A stretch of 64,000 nucleotides of DNA. It comes from Polytrichum commune. Its lineage: Eukaryota > Streptophyta > Polytrichopsida > Polytrichales > Polytrichaceae. The position numbers were made by a program, and so were the translations under genes. The stretch's first letter is position 1. Each line of letters begins with the position of its first letter. Under the pieces are notes generated by a model, which saw only the letters and a list, made by a program, of their open reading frames with translations, did no database searches and was not told the origin of the DNA. Location of the stretch: contig OX485803.1 in the NCBI GenBank assembly GCA_950295325.1, forward strand, positions 15,626,001-15,690,000. The letters run 5' to 3'. Positions 10,960-24,350 of the stretch are shown here, piece after piece.

Positions 10960-11740
10960 TAGCCAGATCGATTTTCACTTCTGAATTGTATCTCTTTCTT
11001 TCATGTGGCTATGACAGAACAACTCAGTGTTTAACAGATGTCAAATGCTTGATAGCACAATCCACATCCACCGCAACATAGTGAATTTCCAATTTTACTC
11101 GTTTGGGTCTGCAGAGAGAACATTCTTGCCTAATGTTGAGTATTACGTCCTTTTGTAAGCTATGGAAGAAAACTATTAAATGAAAGAATTGGTCCACTAG
11201 TCAGCAATGAAGGCGTTCTTGTTTTGGAATTAGTAATTGTAGGATTCTCGTAAGTGCTTGCTTCAGAAAAAGGCACGGACCAGCAAATGAACCAAAATTT
11301 TCAACAGAATGACCAGAACGTGTAGATTCCAGAACCATGACATACCTGGACTTTAACTGTCTATCTGGAACCAATGGAAAGACAGGATCTTCTATATTGC
11401 AACCAAACTATGTACCCACACTTGCAATTTGACGAGGATGTATTCTGGCAATGTCTTATCTCTCTACTGTTATACCTCCCACGCAATAACGAATGCTGTT
11501 TGGCTTTCTGCATGAAGACTGGATCAAATTCTCATTCTAGTATTCGACATTCACCATGTTCAACTTGAGCAATTTACCCATGTCGAACTAAATTACAACG
11601 TTTCTTTCTTTTTGTGTTGCATTTAAATCTCACATCAATCAAACAACTGAGACTTGGCCCATCCAACTATCAAGCCAATCTGTTGCATAACATCTCAAAT
11701 ACTTGTGACGAATGTGCCATGGATTTAAACATGACTTACC
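10960..11740. other. Non-coding, no gene seen
   Basis: Only short unbiased open frames are present. I see no inverted repeats or splice-bounded exon. Confidence 0.45.
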
Positions 11741-11744
11741 CAGT

Positions 11745-11962
11745 GATCGGGGAGATTTTTGGGCATAATTCGTGGAGATCCTATTGTTTGCAAGTCCAAC
11801 CGCTTACATGTTGACATCCTTCGGTTTTTCTATATTAATTTGGGGTATATCCCATAAATTCCTCTAAAGTGATCGGTAATTCTCCTGAAGTCTTGAACTT
11901 CAATCGGTTATTTTTTAAAGTCAACCGGTTCATCTGTAACTAACTGCCGGATCTCCCCGATC
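11745..11962. mobile_element. MITE with GATCGGGGAGAT termini
   Basis: A perfect 12-bp inverted repeat, GATCGGGGAGAT, bounds 218 bp (left 11745-11756, right 11951-11962). A diverged direct copy lies at 8725-8940. The interior has no coding frame. The target duplication is unclear. Confidence 0.7.
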
Positions 11963-14019
11963 ATTGAACTAAACATATGTACCAGCGGGGTTTTCTGCTA
12001 TGGAACATGCACCCCAGGTCTGTGCAATTTGCAAACATTTTTGGCAGGCAACTGTTAACAAAGATCAACCCTGCTAGAAGTTTTGTCAAAGTGTGCAGAA
12101 CGAAGAAAGCCATGAATGAAAACATTGGCGTTACGTATCAGCAAAGACCATTGCTTCCTAACAGAATTGGATATAAAATTTGTGGTATGATTGGTGAGCT
12201 TTCAATTGCTGCACTTCATCATCTCTTTTCTTACTTACGCCTCTTCAACTATGACATGTTCTTGGTGAATGTATGTCGCCGAACGTCCGCATGCTGAATG
12301 CATACAATGTCACTGTGACGTATTGATAGGAGGGTGTTCCCAAACAGATCTGATGTTGAAACACTTTACTCATAAATTCTGCACTGGTCAAATATATATT
12401 TACTGAGTGTATTGCCTCCAACAACAATTCACGTCAAGCCCTTGAGGTTCATACATCATTATGCACGAATGCCCAAACTTGGTTGTTGGAGGTAAAGTAT
12501 GACAGTGCCACTAAAAGTGTCATGCATCCTAATAGAAGTCAATTCCTGGGCAGAGCTGTTGGGACAAATTGTTTGTGATACTGAAATGGTTGTAGGTCTT
12601 GGTTTAGACGGATGAGGAGTCTCATAATAGCAATACACATCAAGACCTGCTTGAGCTCTTATTCGCCACTTTGTATAATATAAAGTCTCACTATAACAAA
12701 GCCACATACCTTACACCTTGCGAATGAATGAGATCACCGACTCCGGTCACCTGATCACTAGACGATGATGAAACTCGTTTTGTTAGAAAATCTGGTCTTA
12801 AGTTGTACTATGATACATGAATTACTCTACCGAGGATTAACGGCCTGCCATCTACACCAACTAAGAAAATGTAGCATTTTCAGAAGACAGATAGGAAGTT
12901 TGCAACCTCCTGGGTTAGCTTTTTGGAGAATTCTTTTGAGGATTGTGGAATTCAGAGATAGAGGTCTCTAGGAAGATGTGGCCTTCCTTATGGATTTGTC
13001 ACAAGCCATACAGAGGAAGGCTTGCTTGTGAAGGGGCCTTCCATACACATTCCTTTGTGAGCGTTTTTGTAAGAGTTTTTCTATATTCACGATTCTGAAA
13101 GGTGGATCAAGGTGGCGGTGAAAAGACAGACTGCAGCGGTAGTGATGCATAATTCTGCTCTCAAACGAATTTATGTTCTACGAGCAATCAAAATCCTTCA
13201 CAAGGTAAGTTCAATTCATGATTGGCTTTTAGTCTCTTGTCAATGTTGTCTATTCCATACGTTTGTCTATGTTTCGGAAAGTGCAGGTTCAACTTGTTCA
13301 TGCACGAGATTATGCCGGATGTTTGCTGTTCCAATTCTTCTCTGATCTCAACTATGCAAACTGAAGTATAGTTCACAATCCAGATATTCAATTTTTTGTA
13401 TTGAGCAAGCCCCAAAAATTAAGCACAGATTAGTTGAAAAGCTTACTCTTTTACTGGGAAGCTTCAACTCACAACTCATAGGCTCTTAATTCTGCCGTGA
13501 AACGACATATGGGTTTGTGAGATATTGCTCTGCAGTTCATAGAGAGGAACCTACTTAGAAAAAATGAATCTCTTTCTTTGATATCTGTGGTTTAATTCTT
13601 GATTTCTTTCGGATATATCTATATATATATATATACACACACATGTTGATTTATGTTCACAGAAATGCGTGCCGTCCCATCGAATTGATTTTTAATGACA
13701 GGTGTAGCTTAAGGTTGTCAGTCTGTAATCAATTTGTGCTGTTTGATGCAAAGTGTTGTTTTAAAAAATTGAAGAAGGAACATTCTTGAAAGAACATTCG
13801 ATAAGTTCTCTAGGAAAAAGGAAAGATTGGTACTTGCCAATTCCATTGATGCAAGTCTCCTTTTCGTTTTGTCCCCTTTTCCTTTGTTCTCACTTTAAAT
13901 GTTTTCTTTAGGGATTAAAAAATTCTTCTTAGTTCTAGTCTAATGCTATGTCTCTATGAATCTATGAATGACCATGTAATGCATTTGTAATTTTCTCAAA
14001 TTCTGATGAACTTGAGAAC
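11963..14019. other. Gene-free DNA with a TA microsatellite
   Basis: A TA/CA microsatellite lies near 13615-13645. The remaining sequence shows only short frames on both strands, none with recognisable protein similarity. Confidence 0.45.
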
Positions 14020-14021
14020 TA

Positions 14022-14408
14022 CACTAAATGTGATATTTAGCGTCACCGATTCTAATTGTCTTGCTCAATACGAATTGTAATCCGCAGTATAGTGTCACCG
14101 ACACTAAATGTTAACCCAACATTATTTGTCATTCATTTGTAATTTCTTTTCTTTTTTTGGGAGGGGGGGATGAAAGATTTACAGTGTTGCAATTACTCTC
14201 CCTTACCAAGTGATTTTTTCATTCAAATTTCAATCATCCATGACAATATTTCATCACAAGTTGTTGATAAGACAAGGTAGGGTTTTGTCCAGTGGATGAA
14301 CTCCTCCATCATCCATGACAGTATTTACAGACTCATTCATAAGAAGTGTCATCCGAAAAGTCACCATAGTGACATTAAATACCGTATGACACTATGTCAT
14401 ATTTAGTG
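14022..14408. mobile_element. TA-target MITE with CACTAAAT termini
   Basis: The element is 387 bp, begins CACTAAATGTGA and ends in the complement of CACTAAATATGA. TA dinucleotides flank it at 14020-14021 and 14409-14410. The TTTAGTGTCA family core lies inside. TA target choice and short AT-rich repeats fit a Tc1/mariner-related MITE. A second element with the same termini is at 42407-42651. Confidence 0.72.
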
Positions 14409-14410
14409 TA

Positions 14411-15479
14411 GTAGGTATCAATGTACGGGGAGTACCGAGGTTTAGTTATGAGCTAGCCGAATTTTTTTGGAGATTTTCGAATGGGTTCGCAATGATTGGG
14501 ATGAGGTACTGATGTAAAATTGTCAAGGTCAGAAATCGACCGGTTCATGGGAGAATAGACCAGTAATATGGCCGGTTGAGGCATCATGGTTTGGGATATT
14601 CACTGCGAGGAATTTTTTTTATTCTAGGCAAGTAGCTGAAGGGACTAGGGATAGGGCGGAAAATTTTATTAGGGTAATACTAGAGTCATAAGGTCAAAAA
14701 CCATGGAGGCTAATTTATGGTTGGTTCCGTTGTCAGTGGGCCGATTAGGGTTTTGAGGCTCTAAGCAACCATGGGCCCTCTCTCACGACCATAAGAAGAG
14801 TTTGAGCCCCTTGGACAAAGTACCTCACTCCTCCATTGGGGTTTTACTCTCTACCCCATTCCTGCCCTAAGCTTCCACTTCTGCTCTTGTGTTTTCAATT
14901 TTCTTTTGTAAAATAAAATAAAAAATAAAAAACCCAACTTACTATATATTACTTCACAGACATACCGAAATAGAATTTAGAAAATTAGAAAATTACTGAA
15001 TGGTAAAGGTAAATGTAGGAATTTTAGCCGAGAACAAAAACTGGTTTTCGAAAAAAAATTCCAAATCTCTTTATAATACCAATTTTTGTATAGAACTCCC
15101 CGGATTGTGGTAGGTATTCTTGTGTGGTGTTTGGATTCAATGTCAAGGTGTTTGTTACTTTCCTATTCTTGTCCCATTTTGTCAATTTCTATACCCTAAT
15201 TCAACAGACTGCCTAATTGTTGAAAGTGATGTTCCACTTTTGTATGAAGTCAATGTTGATAAAAAATTTAATCAGGATTCTCTTCAAAGCAGGACATAAG
15301 ATTGCTCTTGTAAGCTTAGTTCTTGAGAGGCAAGTGTTCTCTTTCATGCCACAATAGGTCAAGCATGAGCGTTTTCGACAAATGAAAGTGTGAATTCCAA
15401 TTCTAGAAAGCACTACACCGCAATTTTTCAAAATATGAAAAATTGAAGAGAGGTTGAATATGTTTTGAATGTGGCAGGG
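14411..15479. other. Non-coding, no gene seen
   Basis: The stretch contains A-rich simple sequence near 14905-14930 and repeated CCGGTT words near 14530-14580. No exon-like frame is present. Confidence 0.45.
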
Positions 15480-15482
15480 TAA

Positions 15483-15948
15483 GGGCCTTTTTACACACGA
15501 GACTGAGAGCCCGTGACCACTACACTTCAAGCACTCTCATTGGCGGGAAAGGCGGAGCCGGTCCAAGTTCGGTTCACACTACGCTTGAGGGACCGACAGA
15601 GTATGTGAATGCAAGATGGATGTAAAGTCTACATGGGTTCTTACATGACATCGAATGGATCATGTTTCATGGTCACTTGGACTATTCTCAAAAACCACCT
15701 CTTGGAGGTAAGGCCTAACAGAAAACCGTTGGTTTATTCTATTTTATCACGTGTGAGGACCCACATGAATAGAAATTCATCGAAATAGCATTTGGTTGAG
15801 GGCCCGGTCACATATGACTTCACACTACACTTGAGGGTCCGTGACCACACTACATGATTTTGGAGATGTCTTGGGATGGCCTTACGACACTTTCTTTTGG
15901 GCTCACAATTTCATGGTCACGGCTCTTGGCTCGTGTGTGAAGTGGCCC
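15483..15948. mobile_element. Tourist/Harbinger-like MITE, second family
   Basis: The element is 466 bp. Its ends match as inverted repeats: GGGCCTTTTTACACACGAG against GGGCCACTTCACACACGAG. TAA target duplications lie at 15480-15482 and 15949-15951. The motif TTCACACTAC(G/A)CTTGAGGG is repeated internally. It has the same target and GGGCC start as the element at 8954 but a different interior. Confidence 0.83.
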
Positions 15949-15951
15949 TAA

Positions 15952-18900
15952 GAAGAAACTCAGAGTTTGGTAGGTGAACAATGACCTTCAGACTCTTTCT
16001 TTTAATGTTCAACAATAAGTATTAAATTGAGTATTAAAACCAGATTTATGAATGACCATATTGATGCACAAAATATTGTAGCGCTCATCCCTAGTATGTA
16101 CCAGAAATTCCAATTTCAAGTTGTCAAAATGTGGCAAAAATGTTCACAAGAACAGATAATATGAACTGGGATATGGATAGAGCTCCATATGAATCAAAAG
16201 AAAACATTACAATACAAATGAGAGCTGAAAGTTCAAAATTATTCATGAATAAAAATTCCAAATACATAAGACTTTATTAATAAAATAGAGTGACATTACA
16301 CCGTTAATGGTATTTAGTGTCACATGCGTAATAGTGTCACTTACCCTATTTTGAGGCATATGTTAGGTTACACTGGTGATTGACAACTTCACCATAAGTG
16401 CCACCTCATGACACTTGGTGTTCAAGTGCGCTTACTAATATCTTGGCATGAGCATGTTCAATAGTGTTATGAAGCGCTTGCCTGTGTTATACTGTGGTCT
16501 ACAAGTTGACTAAAGTGTACACAAATGAGAGTTGCCATTACTATGTTGAAGAATATCTCCCTCTCGGGGGGTGTACTCATTGTTAAAAGTATGGACCCAC
16601 ATGGGTGCATAAATGGGGTATTAATTGTGCCTAGGGATTACAAATTATACATCAAGTACGGGTGTTATTTATTCTAGCTTTGTAGATATACTAGGCATAT
16701 TATTCATATAATCCTAGTTATATTTTTCTACTTTTAGGCCCATAGTGAATTATAATGAAGTGGATCATCTATAGGAGGTTCAAATGAATATTTCATCCAA
16801 TATGTGAACCGCATTCACAGATGAAATTTAAGGTTTAGGATGAGAGGGGGAAGTCCACTCTTTGGAAACCCTAAAGGTTTCTCATTGTGGAGCTTGCATG
16901 TGGAGTGATAGTGGAACTCGTAGGTGATTTTTCTTCACTTCTTTTTTTCTCGTGGTTGCTTGTTGTTCTAGTAATGAGATTGTTGCTACAAATTGTGGTG
17001 TTTTAAGGGCCATTGTAGTATTAACATTTGGACGTCGATTTATGGTGCCCATCTTCATCTTCAACATGAATAGTTTTCGGCCATTGCCTTACCTTTGCTT
17101 TTGCATTATTACTTGCACCGCGTTTCGGTTCAACCGTGTGGATTGGTGTTTTGTAATGACAACCATCGCCTGCTTTTGTTCATATTGAATATGAGAGCAG
17201 GAACAGTATATGTCTTGTCAGGGTCATCGGCTCCTGCAACTTCCAATCTTGTTATTCAAGTGTGACTCACATTGTCCAAGAATAGGCTCACTAGAATTAA
17301 ATATGGTATGTTGTATGTCAAATCTAACGTTTGACTATCTAGAGTTGGGGGTAATGATTATTCATTGAAGTTGGGATGTGGTTGTGTGGTATTGTTTATC
17401 TCTCAAGGAGTAGTTGAAAGATTCAATAAAAAAAGGGGGGGAAATAGACAAGTTGGTCAAAACATTAACCATCAAGACTTGGTACTTAGGAAGGGTCTAT
17501 AGGATTTGCCACAAAATTGGCAATAGATGGATTGAATATCGACAACCAATCGACCTTTTGGACATGCCTCCCAATATGGAAATAGGGTTATGTTGGTATC
17601 AAAACAAGAAATGGGTCAATGTGGACCTGTGATTTGATGGATCATTTATTGGTAGAGTTAGAAACCATCATTACATTAGCTTTAATAACTTAAATTGTAG
17701 GAACAAATTTGTATGAGTTGCATCTAATGGATGAACAAGAGTTCAATGATAAATAAATATCTCTTGCTAAGAGTATTTTAGCCACATTTTTCACATAATC
17801 TTTTTGGCGTATACACATGATTGGGGTCTAACTGATTTATTTATTTTTTGACTTGTCTATGTATTCAAGGGAAAATTTTAGCTATACATTTGTACGTATA
17901 TCATTTTTATGAGGGAGAAAATTTTGTATATTAGGGCACCCCCAAAATCTCCCTCTTTCGTACTAAAATGTAAACACATGACACTTGTCATTAGTACGCT
18001 CAAAAAATTCTTCCCATTGCATACTAAAGCACAAGACTACCATCTACAATATCCCACGATGCCACTCTAAATGTCATAATGTAGACAAAAGTTTCACTTA
18101 AAAAAGTATGTCATGTTGACGAATGGAATCATATTGGCAATTAGAGGGTGCGACACTTTGAGACCTCTAGGCATCTAGTTTAGGCCCTTTGCAAATAATA
18201 TGTGTGATTATATATATATATATAATATAATATAATATAATAAATATTGATGTCATTGTGAATAGACCATCATGTCTATTTTTGAATAATTAAATAATTA
18301 AATATCTTGAATGATAAAATTTCTTAAAAACAACTTCCGTAAAGGGGTTTTGGCAAAAGAAACAAGCTAGGGGTTGGAAAAATTGATCCGGACATAACAT
18401 TACTTAATTGATGAGTTGTGTTCATAGGCCCTGCAGTAGATTCAAGAATAAAGCCTTAGGATGCCAAAATCTTAATGATTTAAACTGAATGTGAAGTTAG
18501 GGCAGCTAAACACAACTCATTAGCTGAGTGACATTATGGGTATGGGCCATTTTAATGAAAGGCCTAATGTAATTCATGTCATCCCTCTTTACCCCAATTT
18601 TTTGACCTGATAAATATGAAATCCTTTGAACATGCCAATGATGTATACTTGTCTCCCATTGAAAGGTTCCAAATTTATCCCAAGCATATATGCTCACAAT
18701 GATTTCATTTGTGGGTTTAATATTCTCTTTTGTCATACAAGTACGTGGAAAGCATATATCTATCTATCTATCTATCTAAAGATTTCAACATAAAGGGTGA
18801 ACATTCAATTACGGGTAATAAGGTGGAAGACATAGGAGCATATGTCTATGTTGATGTTCAATTACATATTGAATGGGACGAGCATTAAACTACAACTCAA

Positions 18901-19255
18901 CGCCAATTATGGGAGTGGTGTTGTCACTCTTGACTGCACAATGTGTTTTGCATGGGATACGGATGTGCATGACAAATATTAGTTGATCTTAATGCATACA
19001 ACATAGAGTGTGAAATGGAGTGTCTACAAAATGCTCCTATTGGTGGCCTCAAAACATAGCCCGAATTTCAACTTTAAGTGTTATGTGAAACCCAAGCTAA
19101 ACAAAACAGCTTTCAAGTATATTTGCTTATAAAGAGATCAATAGTTTAAAAAAATGTCCCTTTTGAGAAACAAATCATAATTCTACAACTAAGGGAGGTC
19201 CGAAGAATGTGTGTTTATTAGCCAACACGAGCATTTTTGTGAACCTTTTGTACAC
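15952..19255. other. Gene-free DNA with microsatellites
   Basis: The stretch includes a TTTAGTGTCAC relic near 16308, a TA/TAATA microsatellite at about 18211-18245 and a CTAT repeat at about 18758-18777. A 72-codon plus frame at 17414-17632 has a protein-like composition (Trp and Tyr rich), but I cannot assign it to a family and would not call it a gene. Confidence 0.4.
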
Positions 19256-19257
19256 TA

Positions 19258-19780
19258 ATGCCCCCTCCCCACCTGACTTTAGCTAAGCCTGAAAGTTGGT
19301 TCTAAAACATGGCCTTCACACCATCGACATTATCTAGAGCTGAGCCTAGTTGGCAAATGATGTGGCATGGCTTAAAAGTGGAGGCTTTAATGTCTCAAGC
19401 ACCGACCCTCCCATCGGTACCTAGACATGAGACAAGAATATAGGACCTTTAAAGGTGTCGCCTCCTGCCCTTGTGATTGGTTGCTTTTAGTCTTCTGTAC
19501 GAGGGCACAAATAGCTCCATTAACAAAAACCGATGGTAAGATAGATGAGTAGTAAGGCATTTGGGGATGGGACAAAAACTATCCAACATTTCATTGCTTG
19601 GTAGATAAAACAATGAACATGTGTGAAAGCTACTTAACTAAAAGCTACTTGAAAATCTCCGGACCAAGTTCTTGTAGGTGCATTGGGAGAGCCGGATGCC
19701 TCTGCTATAACCGAGGGAGCTTTACCCCGGTTTTAGGAAAAGCTTTGGTTATTTGGTAAAGTCAGGTGGGGATGGGGCAT
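19258..19780. mobile_element. TA-target inverted-repeat element
   Basis: The element is 523 bp with terminal inverted repeats of about 25 bp starting ATGCCCC(C/A)TCCCCACC. TA dinucleotides flank it at 19256-19257 and 19781-19782. There is no transposase frame. It fits a Stowaway-like (Tc1/mariner) MITE by target site, although the terminal sequence is not the classic one. Confidence 0.75.
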
Positions 19781-20006
19781 TACTGTGTGATACACTATTC
19801 ACAATAGGTAAAAGCAACATGAAAAACAAAGTTAGATCACTTTGCAGGGCCACAAACATGAGCATTTTGTGGAGATTCCATGTTCCGCTTTTGTGACAGT
19901 TCCTAGTAATTGTTTTTGTGCCGCATCGTACTGTGCGTTGTATACAATATCATCAAGTGGCCATTGATGTCTTTCACCTTTGGGCCCTCTTAGGTGGGGT
20001 TGCAAA

Positions 20007-20029
20007 GATATATATATATATATATATTT
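20007..20029. repeat. TA microsatellite
   Basis: An uninterrupted TA repeat followed by a T-run. Confidence 0.95.
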
Positions 20030-20394
20030 TTCCTACCAAAACAAACCTTGCTTTTGATTTCACATGATTCGTCACTCACGTTTCCACTATCACTGTATGT
20101 GCTTTTTGTTATTTGTGTCCTTTTGGACTTCATGGTAGTCTATCTTTGTACATACAAGCATTTGATGCAGAAATGGTTTGTTAAAGGTCTACTATAATTA
20201 TATGCAACGTATCCTGATGAATGCACTCGATCATCATGCAACTTGATGAATGCTGGAAGTTGACATTGTTATTTTCTTCTTGCAATTGATTTTTTAATTT
20301 GTGCCAAAAGAAGGAGAAGAAGAAGTTGACATTGTTGCATAATACAAAAAGTTTGATTACATGTAAAAGGAAAATTCATACTTGGTGACGTAGA

Positions 20395-20530
20395 CCGTGT
20401 CAAGGATTGAGTGTGCCAAGTTTGGCTTAGACTTTGGTGGTTCGATTCCCGCTGTGAAATTTTCTCTTTACTTGATGGAAAAAAGCTAGCTAGGTAGGTA
20501 GGGAGCCAAGAGCCCACCCACTGCAAGGTG
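20395..20530 (+). mobile_element. SINE-like fragment with a perfect B box
   Basis: GGTTCGATTCC at 20439-20449 is a perfect RNA polymerase III B box. Downstream, TGTGAAATTTTCTC, TTTACTTGATGG and AAAGCTAGC match a fragment at about 24305-24345. No clear A box was found. The two partial copies show a second SINE family, unlike the one at 7816-8191. Confidence 0.5.
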
Positions 20531-20539
20531 GACAATATA

Positions 20540-21200
20540 TCCCACCTTGCATCTAAAGGATTCTTGAGTAGGGTAGGGCAACGGGCTCAAAACCACGTCA
20601 GATTGCCCGAGATTGGTTATTATTACTGTTATTAGGCCCCTCTCCTATAGGGATTCACTGCATGGCTCATAGAGCCAATTTGGCTTTGCGAGCTTTGAGC
20701 AACTCCCCGTTATATCAAGAATGAGAGCCTTGTGAAGAGCTTGAGTAGCTACTTCAAATACAATCCAAAGCGTCATTGAGAGTTCACACATCTTGTTGAT
20801 ATCATGGAAACAAAAGGCAAGATTATATTAAAAAATGTTGGCACAAGATGGGATGTCATTGTCGCCACTAGTGCAACATGTCATGCCAAAGTATACGCCA
20901 CTACACATGAAGATGCACCCAAACAACCGCAACACTCCATCAGCCAAGGCAATTTTGGATTTTTTAAGATTTTGAAATTTATGTTTTAGTAGGTGCTCAC
21001 CTCCTTCTTTCACATGTGTTTTTGACTTGATTTGTGGGCTTTGTGCATGTCAACTTTAAACTTCTCTCAAAGTTGTCGTTACTTCTCGGATTGGCATCAT
21101 TGCTACATGTGCTAGAGTCCCTAGGCTCTCTCATGAAGTTTGCTCAAAGCGAAGATGTATTTAGTAGTGATATGATCATTGTTGTCAAGGTTTGTCAAGG
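20540..21200. other. Non-coding, no gene seen
   Basis: Short unbiased frames only. No terminal repeats were recognised. Confidence 0.4.
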
Positions 21201-21214
21201 CTAGAGCTTTGTAT

Positions 21215-21872
21215 CAGAGTTCGGGAAGTTTTTGAAGCCTTAGTGGCTAATTGCCGGTAGTTGCTACGAAGGGTCAGATTTTTTCCAATTTACATTGGCA
21301 AGAGCCGGTCTTTTGTAAAATCAATCGGCCCATTGCCTATATTTTCATATTTTCATTGGCCAATATCCGATTAAATGGATTTCATATCGGCACTAATTGT
21401 TTAAAAAATGTATGAAAATTGATTAGAAATCATTTCTTAGTACAGAATCTTGAATAAGTGAAAAGAAAGGCATGTTCAAAACTTTAGATTTGAAGAGTTA
21501 ATATCCTTGGCAGGAATTGAATCTAGCAATGCCTTCACCGCTTGAAGGCCAAGGGTATCCCAATTCTTCATAGAAGCAATTGGATTTGGTCATGGAAAGG
21601 TTGCATAATTCAAAAAGTTTAAGGTTTAGGGTACTTCCTCAAGTGCATCATCAGATGCCCCAGACAAATAGCGCTCTGGATGCTTCCGGCTGAAATCCAG
21701 TAACTCACAAGAAGATTCGGCTACATTTCCGGGACATTTTCTGGTCCATCGGCTAATTGCCGGAGGATTGAAATTACAGTCGGATTGCCATCCGATGGTT
21801 GGAAATTTGGACTGGCCATGAGGGGAAATCCGTCGGCTAATAATGAACTAGCCGTCGGTTTTCCCCGAACAT
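21215..21872. mobile_element. Mutator-like non-autonomous element with 10-bp target duplication
   Basis: The element is 658 bp, flanked by identical AGCTTTGTAT at 21205-21214 and 21873-21882. Its ends carry an imperfect inverted repeat, GTTCGGG(G)AA. The interior is rich in TCGGCTAATTGCCGG-type words. A 9-11 bp duplication is typical of Mutator-like elements. There is no coding frame. Confidence 0.68.
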
Positions 21873-21882
21873 AGCTTTGTAT

Positions 21883-24009
21883 ACTTGGTATGTTGACCAA
21901 GCATCAACCTTCCATACTAGCAACTTTTGAAGTTTCAAGGGCTTCTTGAACTGCTTACTAATATTGACTGGTTGGTGGGAGTGCTAGTTGGTGTGAAGGT
22001 GAACATGAATGTCCAAGCCAAAGACTTGTTGGTGTTGTTGTACAAAGCGCAAATCTTTTAAACATAGCATAATGTTAGTTTAGATTTTTAAGTGTTAGTA
22101 GAGAGAGTAGATCATATTGAAGGTAGACCATAATGTTCATCCCAAGGGTGGACTCTTCATACAATGTGCAAACTAACATGAGTGTAAGGGGTATTATTTT
22201 AGGCATTATTGTACATAATATACATAATGGAGAGGTATTATTTTTCTCTACTGTGTACATTTAGAAAGGCTATTAAGAATTTGAAGTAAATGTAAATGTG
22301 CAAAAGGGCCCCTGAGGTTTAAACTAACACATTTCTTTTTGACAATAAATGTATTAGTTTCATCTGATTCACGGTTTCATCCATTATTGTCACATGGTAA
22401 TAATCCTCAATGTCTACCTTGTCCATTCCTGTTACGGTTTGCATTTGGGTTATAGGTTTTCCAAAATAGAGGCTTTTGGAGCACTCATGGGCTCCCTTGA
22501 GATTTTGTCTTTTGAGATTTTCGTCTTTGTTTGTTTGATGCAATTGTTGCGTTACATGATATGGATGAAAAAACATTCAATTACTTTCTCATTGGAAAAT
22601 GAAAGTTGGATATTGTAAGTAACCAAGGCCTACTTAATACATGACTTGTAATTTGTATATGTAGTTGAGGCCTTTATCACATTAATTTGAAAAGCTTATT
22701 GTAAATACATGAGTCCATTTTCTAGCATGCCATTAGTACGTATACATTTGGTTTTCTTTGTAAACTTCTTGTATGTAAGGGGTTTAATTTCATAGTGAAC
22801 CATGCACGTCATTTAGGTATTCAATGAAGAGTCCACCCTCATGATGTTCGTATAGTGTTTTGAAATTTGACATGTTGATATAGTAGAAGGATAAAAGGTG
22901 ATGAAACCTTGGCCAATTTTTTATTTAATAATAAACATTGAAAAAACATTTTCCCTTTCAACAATATCGCTTATTGGCTGCAAAAGTTGTGAGTACGATA
23001 ATAACCAATTAATCTCTTTGATTTAACTCTTGATGTTCTATGCGGCCATAATCTAGTGTTGAGCAGTTCACTCTGACCCCTTTGACACTAGTTCGGATGG
23101 TTTCTTAATTGGTTCAGCTATTTCTTTTGTTCATGTTCAAGTCTGCTATGTTTTGCCACGTGGATAATTTTGATTCAACAAAACTAGCTATTTTAAGTTA
23201 ATCAAAATACGAGAGTGTGCTTTCAACTAGCTTACTGTTAAACCAGTCTACAAACCAAAACTTGACATTTGTCACCTCCGTGGTTTAGTGGCATCATATC
23301 CTAAACATGTTTTTTTTGTTGATCTCTATGTGCAAATCATTCCCAATTGGTCTAAAAAATTCCATGGCAGTCAAGTGCAACATGTCCTAAACATCTACCG
23401 TTGGAATTTTAGTTGGACATGTATTGGTGGGTGTAAATCCATGTGGAAGGTGCGCAATTGTGGCATTGTTGCCTCAAATTGCAAAGCTTCCCAAAAAATC
23501 ACAAAATAATGGTTTCAAGATTTGTGAGCTGATATGAGTAAGTATATTTCCCTCTTTTGAACGAGGGTAACATTTTGTCATTTGGAGATGATTTGTGTGA
23601 AGGTTTGATAAAAAAAACCAACCCTGATTTAATTTCTGAATTGCTACCCATCAAGACCATTATTGACTTTCCTATTATAATGTCCCACATAATACAACTT
23701 CATCGTATAAAATCTGGACTGTGAGTAGTCACCTCTAACCTACAAACATCTACACAACTAGTGTTCTCAAAAACTTGCAGAACTTCATCTACAGTTGCTA
23801 AAATTGAGGTCACATTTTTTGGACAGATTTGAGGGAAATTGGGTGTGGGAAGTTAGGGGTTAAGCAACTGGGACATAAAATCATTGAAATTTTACCCTTG
23901 GTAGTCAATAAACACTCTTCATGGTTCTTGCCAATATTTACATTGGCAGGAAAAGGCTTGAAGCCAACAACCATGGTCTTATCCCCCTTTGTAGCCACCT
24001 CATTTGAAG
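21883..24009. other. Gene-free DNA
   Basis: AT-rich, with short frames on both strands and no domain-like translation. A word of about 20 bases near 22140 recurs inverted near 22830. Confidence 0.4.
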
Positions 24010-24013
24010 GAGG

Positions 24014-24135
24014 ACTTGGCCTTCATAGGGCTGGGATGAACCAACCCGTACACTGGTTCCTTGGAGGCAAGGGTTTAGGCATCCAACAAGGAACGAGTGT
24101 ATGGGTTGGTTTGCCCAAATCGCCTTCATAGCAGC
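24014..24135. repeat. Foldback hairpin
   Basis: The arms at 24041-24066 and 24083-24109 are inverted copies, about 85% identical, starting CCAACCC. They are separated by about 16 bp. Weaker pairing extends outward. This explains the mirrored open frames on both strands here, which I do not call as genes. Confidence 0.7.
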
Positions 24136-24304
24136 TGTTATCTAGTAATAAATGAGTCGAGGCCGGAGGCCACCCAGTTACTTCTATCATATTGAAGGAA
24201 GAAAAAAACAAGCCTGGTCTAAGATGACCCTCAACTACTGGATGATATATGTAGTGGCGAGGTACCCAAAACCATATTATGCAGTGCTTGGCATTTCTAT
24301 TCTT

Positions 24305-24350
24305 GATTGTGAAATCTTCTCTCTACTTGACAAAAAACTAGCCAAGAAGC
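24305..24350 (+). mobile_element. Fragment of the 20395 SINE family
   Basis: TGTGAAATCTTCTCTCTACT followed by TGACAAAAAACTAGC matches the post-B-box segment at 20395-20530. The promoter-bearing half is missing. Confidence 0.45.

Noticed and set aside
20395-20455. Functional tRNA gene at the GGTTCGATTCC box
   Set aside because: No cloverleaf or A box could be built. The downstream match at 24305 shows a SINE-like repeat.
24010-24211. Overlapping frames on both strands
   Set aside because: They mirror one another because of the foldback hairpin and show no independent protein character.
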